Source: Terana coerulea (lineage: Eukaryota; Basidiomycota; Agaricomycetes; Polyporales; Phanerochaetaceae). Taken from it: a stretch of DNA of 64,000 nt. Positions 60,225 through 64,000 of the stretch are shown piece after piece. Position numbers and translations under genes: made by a program. The notes beneath the pieces are model-generated. The model was not told where the DNA came from. It ran no database searches and worked only from the letters and a program-made list of their open reading frames with translations. The DNA lies in assembly GCA_024811115.1 (NCBI GenBank), contig JAKOGH010000144.1:62001-126000 (forward strand). The letters are read 5' to 3'. Each line of letters starts with the position of its first letter. Within the stretch, counting starts at the first letter, position 1.

Positions 60225-60981
60225 ATGCTTAGTTTCAGATTCACTCCAGCAGCCACCCAGCTCCTCACAATCCCTCCCCACACATTCACCGGTGACGTCA
60301 CCCAATGCCCGGCATGCTACAACTACATCCTCATCTGCGTGTTAACAGCTATCCTGACGGTCCTCTTCGGCCGTACTCTCAGACCGCACGAAAGTTCGCT
60401 TTCCCTTTATCCTCATGGGCCACGCCATATGTCTCCCAGGCGTCTGCATCCAGATCTCGGACGCTTCCCTTGCATGGCAGACCATGCTGATAATTGTGAA
60501 TACGTTATGACCTCACAGCCGCAGCAAGCTCTGCCCAATCAAGCGGCCAACCAATCTCCGAGGCAGAAGCAGCACTCGGTCGGGCGCTTCGGAAGAAACA
60601 CGAACGTCCACATTGGAGGGTGGCTCTACCTTACGATTGGCAAGCCACATTGCGGTCTTCTACTCGCTACACCCAACGGACACGCCCGCCGTTCCCGCGA
60701 TACCCGTGAGCTCGGAGAAAGTATTGCCTCGGGCCAAAGCGAATGCCAATGCTCCTTAGGAAGGAGATGCTGGGGACGACTTTGATGCGTGGCGCGAAGG
60801 TCCAGATGTCCCGTGGGTCGAGCAAGCGGCCAGAAGCACGTGGAGGCGACAGGAGACGGACGCCGGTGTTCGTCTTGCACAAGGGCTCTCTGTGCCACAA
60901 GCCCACAGCCCGGTCGACTTTACGAGGGCTGCCGGGACGTCCGAGGGCAGCATGCTTCCACCGCTGTACGCTGTGTACTAG
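60225..60981 (+). pseudogene. Single-pass membrane protein family, member F (decayed)
   Basis: The C-terminus is clear: GDDFDAWREGPDVPWVEQ and onward to AAGTSEGSMLPPLYAVY, stop at 60981. Just upstream in the same frame is DTPAVPAIPVSSEKVLPRA, matching member B (TPPEPSVPTSSEK). An in-frame TAG near 60760 interrupts the two. A hydrophobic stretch (YILICVLTAILTVLFGR, about 60330-60380) in another frame may be the old membrane helix. It resembles B most. Confidence 0.5.
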
Positions 60982-62228
60982 ACTCAGTATCATGCCACGG
61001 CCACTTGAGTACGTCCTGTATGCTTATCATTCACTGCCCTCACTGGATATACCCGAGGGAGAGCTCTTCCCTCTCAAGTCTCGATCGGTTCTTATGGAAA
61101 TTGCGCTGCTTCCACGGATTATCTGCTTCGTGTCTTTGGGTGTTCTTGCGCTGAATATATGCAGAATGACTCTGTGAGAGGCTGCATAATGCTTTCGACT
61201 TTTGTATACTCAGTCGTAACGTGTAGAGTGTTCCGTCCAATCAATACACCTGAATATATCGGGCACAAACGTACTGCCATTATGATGACAATCTGCCATA
61301 AGAGTCGCTGAGACTGCTGGTCGACACCCTGTTATCGTTAGAACTCTGCACGGCGGGCGAGTATGCATATCACCGCACAAAGGGTCCCGCGATAGATGGG
61401 TGGGGTGGGACTGATTCACCTGAACTGCAAGAAATGACTCGACCTGGGAACTCAGTTAAATTTTGCGAGCACATACCCACTCCGCCACGTCTTCTACCCA
61501 GCGTTCATTGCGAATCTGACTGTGAAAACTTGGCATCATTGCTGCGCTATTATTAATAACACGGCGGTCCCTGAGATACGGAACAGAACCACGTTGTCTT
61601 TAGAAGGTGGCAGAGCGGCCTAGATCATGTGCAGATATCACGAGAACGCTGTGTTCATATTGTACGCGACCTGCCTTAGACTCGATTCTGGGGCATGGGA
61701 GCAGGCAAGTCCCTCTGCGATGTGTGGCGGAGGCGTTGGGGCGGCGCTGGCACTTGTTTAGCCCTTTGGTAACGCTGTTGGTAAGGTCAGGATTGCGGCT
61801 GTACTTAATGTGCTTGAACGGTGTTTGCCAACTTCATCTATGTATTGGAGCCATAATGCTCTTTGGCAGGCTGGCCGTTATGCCTGTAGTGAGTGGAGCC
61901 TGGGCCGAATCATGGAGGCATTACGGGTGGGAGCCCTAGCATAGCCGAAGCCACAAGGCAAAAATGTTTCTTCGCACATCCTTGGCTCGGCCTCGTTTTT
62001 CAGTCACTTCTGGATATTGAGGATCTGATATGGCGGCGCTGGCTTTCATGAATAGCAAGCGCCTACCTGATGTCGGAGGCGGAATTCAGTGTTTGCACAT
62101 GTTAGGATCCAAAGCCAAAGCTTGCCAAATACAGAACAACAGGTCCTGGGCTCGCGTACGTTGGTCTCAACGGCGAGCTCGGCATTGTTGACGCTACTCC
62201 TACATTGCTACTACTGCACTCTTCTGCA
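60982..62228. other. Intergenic stretch
   Basis: About 1.25 kb with no supported gene. GTTAGGATCCAAAGC occurs at 62101, about 120 bases upstream of the APH pseudogene; a near match (GTTAGGATCTAAAGC) lies 60-80 bases upstream of APH copy 2. Confidence 0.4.
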
Positions 62229-63721
62229 ATGTCGCAACCGGAAATATTTCAGGCTGAAGATACACTCGTGAGCCACTATGACAGGCTTTGGCGAAGCTTG
62301 AATATTGACTTTGGTGCGATGAGAGATATCATTGCCTCCCATTTCGAGTCACCGTGCGACGAAGGAGAACCTCTCAGTCAGCGGACAGTATGCGCGAGCA
62401 TTTCTATTCACCCTTCAGGATGGCACGAAGCTCGTCGCTCGTCTCATCCTGCCAGTTCGGAGTCCATCAAGACTGAAGCGGAGGTGGCGGCGATGGTCTC
62501 CGTCCGAGGTATGTGGCGACGTTTGCTGAGGACGCAAAGCTCAATGATCGTACTTTGCAGCTCGAACTTCGACACCTGTGCCCAAGGTACACCTGTTCTG
62601 TAGCACTCGCCACAATCCTGTTGGCATTGAGTGGATCGTCATAGAGCACTTGCTGGGCGAACAGTTCTCAGAGTGTTTTTATGACCTCAGCTACCCTCGA
62701 AGGCTGAGACCGGACATCAGCTGGCGAGCATGCTGTTTCAGCTGTTCTCTATCACCTCGACACATTGGCGGAAGTCTTCTGGAAGACTGTACAATTTGCA
62801 AGGACCAGTGGCCACCTCGCTTTGGTCAGAAAAGGTCGATCCTGAAGCACGTATACGTGCTCACCTCGCCTTCGAGAGTCAGCACGGAGTCTGGCGATGT
62901 TGTTTTAGGCCCACTCAATGACATTGCGCTGCTGGACCACGAATTCCCTCGTCCCCGCCGAGTCGTCGGGACCATTTCCCACAGAACGCCAGTTTGTGAA
63001 AGGGCTCGCTTACCGTGATATCCCTCCGGCACGCGCAGAGGAAGACATTGAGCGCTGGCCCTCACGGCAAGGCATTGGAGGTCTACGATATTGTCGCGCG
63101 CTGTATGACAGCGAAGCCAAGTTGGCGTCGCCTAGAGTTCACTTCGCACATGGCGATTTCAGCGGACGCAACATTCTCTCGACTGGGAAACCGGCCACGT
63201 CACCGGGCGTTGTCGACTGGGAGATGGCTGGTTTCCGGCCGGCGTATCTGGCAGCCGTAGCTCCGGCATGGTTTGACGATGACTACCTACGTTTCCTTAT
63301 GTCGAGCTACCAGGAGTCTCGAGAGGGATTCGAGGGCGAAAGCTGCGAAGATGCTCTGCTGCGTCAGTCCTTTCGCGAGCATTTGCACTCGTACAACCCC
63401 TCGCTACTACGCCATAACCGAGAGGGGCGTGGAGCTACGAGCATTCAGTTATGCGGTGGGAGAGCCAATGCCAGGGAATACCATGCAGTGGTTAGAGAAG
63501 TATGAGGCGCAAGAGTGGGATATTTCAACGAGAGGCCCGTTTCCGTATGACTCTGATGCCTGGTTCAAAGATTTCACTTCGGCGTGGTGCAGGTGCGTTG
63601 TTCATTTCATGAAGGCGGATAACAACGCTAATAATTTCTTAGTCAATTCGCGGAAGAGGCGTGCAGAAAACACTGCCTGTTAATGTTAACCGTACATATT
63701 TGTCGCGAATGGAAAATATAG
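62229..63721 (+). pseudogene. APH-like phosphotransferase 5 (multiple frameshifts)
   Basis: The whole gene is recognisable. It starts MSQPEIFQAEDTLVSHYDRL; exon 1 has a good donor (GTATGTGGCG, 62509). Exon 2 has VHLFCSTRHNPVGIEWIVIE, FAHGDFSGRNILS and VVDWEMAGFRPAYL. A last exon after GTGCGTTG...TTCTTAG (about 63593-63641) encodes QFAEEACRKHC, stop 63721. The frame shifts near 62383 (one extra base), 62460, 62690-62700, 62945 and 63430, so no full protein can be made. Copy 1 is its closest relative in the window. Confidence 0.85.
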
Positions 63722-64000
63722 TGCATTGAATTTCCCGCGAGATGGAGGGATGCGTCGTACTGTGATTCTCACAACGGACGCATTAATGAGTATGAGCGCA
63801 TCATCGACGACATGCTTCCATTGTACTTCCCCAAACTGGGGAACTTCAGTGAGTGGTATCGACGATCACAAGATGAGCAACAAATCAATCAGAGCCCTAG
63901 GACACTCCAGTTGGTGGTATTTGTGGAGTCATTTATCGACGCTAGTCCGCTTTAAGGGATGCATCTCCGGCCGGATCCGAGGGTTATACGGTGGAACACG

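Overview
The window reads as nuclear DNA of a filamentous basidiomycete, most likely an Agaricomycete. Genes are cut by many short introns (about 45-65 nt, GTRNGT...CTRAC...YAG). Several families are typical of mushroom-forming fungi: kinases with an N-terminal four-helix bundle, fungal APH-like phosphotransferases, paired BTB proteins, Ser/Thr-rich single-pass membrane proteins, and a giant PH/coiled-coil protein. No viral, plasmid, CRISPR, rRNA or convincing tRNA feature was seen.

Layout. 0-6.8 kb (minus strand): a head-to-tail array of a membrane-protein family whose cytoplasmic tails end in LPPPYxxY or PPPYAVY, mostly decayed. One member (4.0-5.5 kb) has an amplified 30-nt exon plus intron module. 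6.8-8.1 kb: a 1264-bp terminal-inverted-repeat element with an 8-bp target duplication, itself carrying a nested 379-bp element with a 9-bp duplication. 8.1-9.4 kb: fragments copied from the 5' end of the giant gene at 44-55 kb. 9.3-14.5 kb: a helical-bundle/TKL kinase, then a conserved Agaricomycete protein of unknown function. 15.4-17.6 kb: a Ca2+/calmodulin-dependent kinase. 18.6-21.9 kb: a three-part protein (fucose-lectin-like propeller, jacalin-like domain, long helical region). 23.3-24.7 kb: purine nucleoside phosphorylase. 24.7-27.4 kb: a pyrimidine-rich non-coding stretch. 27.4-30.7 kb: a GC-rich gene broken by single-base frame changes. 31.1-33.9 kb: two BTB paralogues, one decayed. 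34.3-42.5 kb: four tandem APH-like genes (one with stop codons, one with a lost splice donor) separated by an hAT-like MITE. 42.8 kb: a small conserved protein. 44.2-54.9 kb: a giant PH-domain/coiled-coil gene. 54.9-61 kb: two more membrane-family members, a small secreted cysteine protein and a hypothetical gene. 62.2-63.7 kb: a frame-broken fifth APH-like copy.

How it fits together. Housekeeping genes (PNP, CaM kinase, perhaps the giant PH protein) sit among fast-evolving accessory families (membrane proteins, APH, BTB, lectin-helix protein, helical-bundle kinase) that show tandem duplication, inverted segmental duplication, decay and transposon insertion. The accessory set resembles a recognition, defence or cell-death neighbourhood, but that is inference. 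Many single-base frame changes occur in several unrelated genes. Some are probably real decay (APH copies, the first BTB gene). Others, in long conserved coding runs of GC-rich genes, may be assembly indels.
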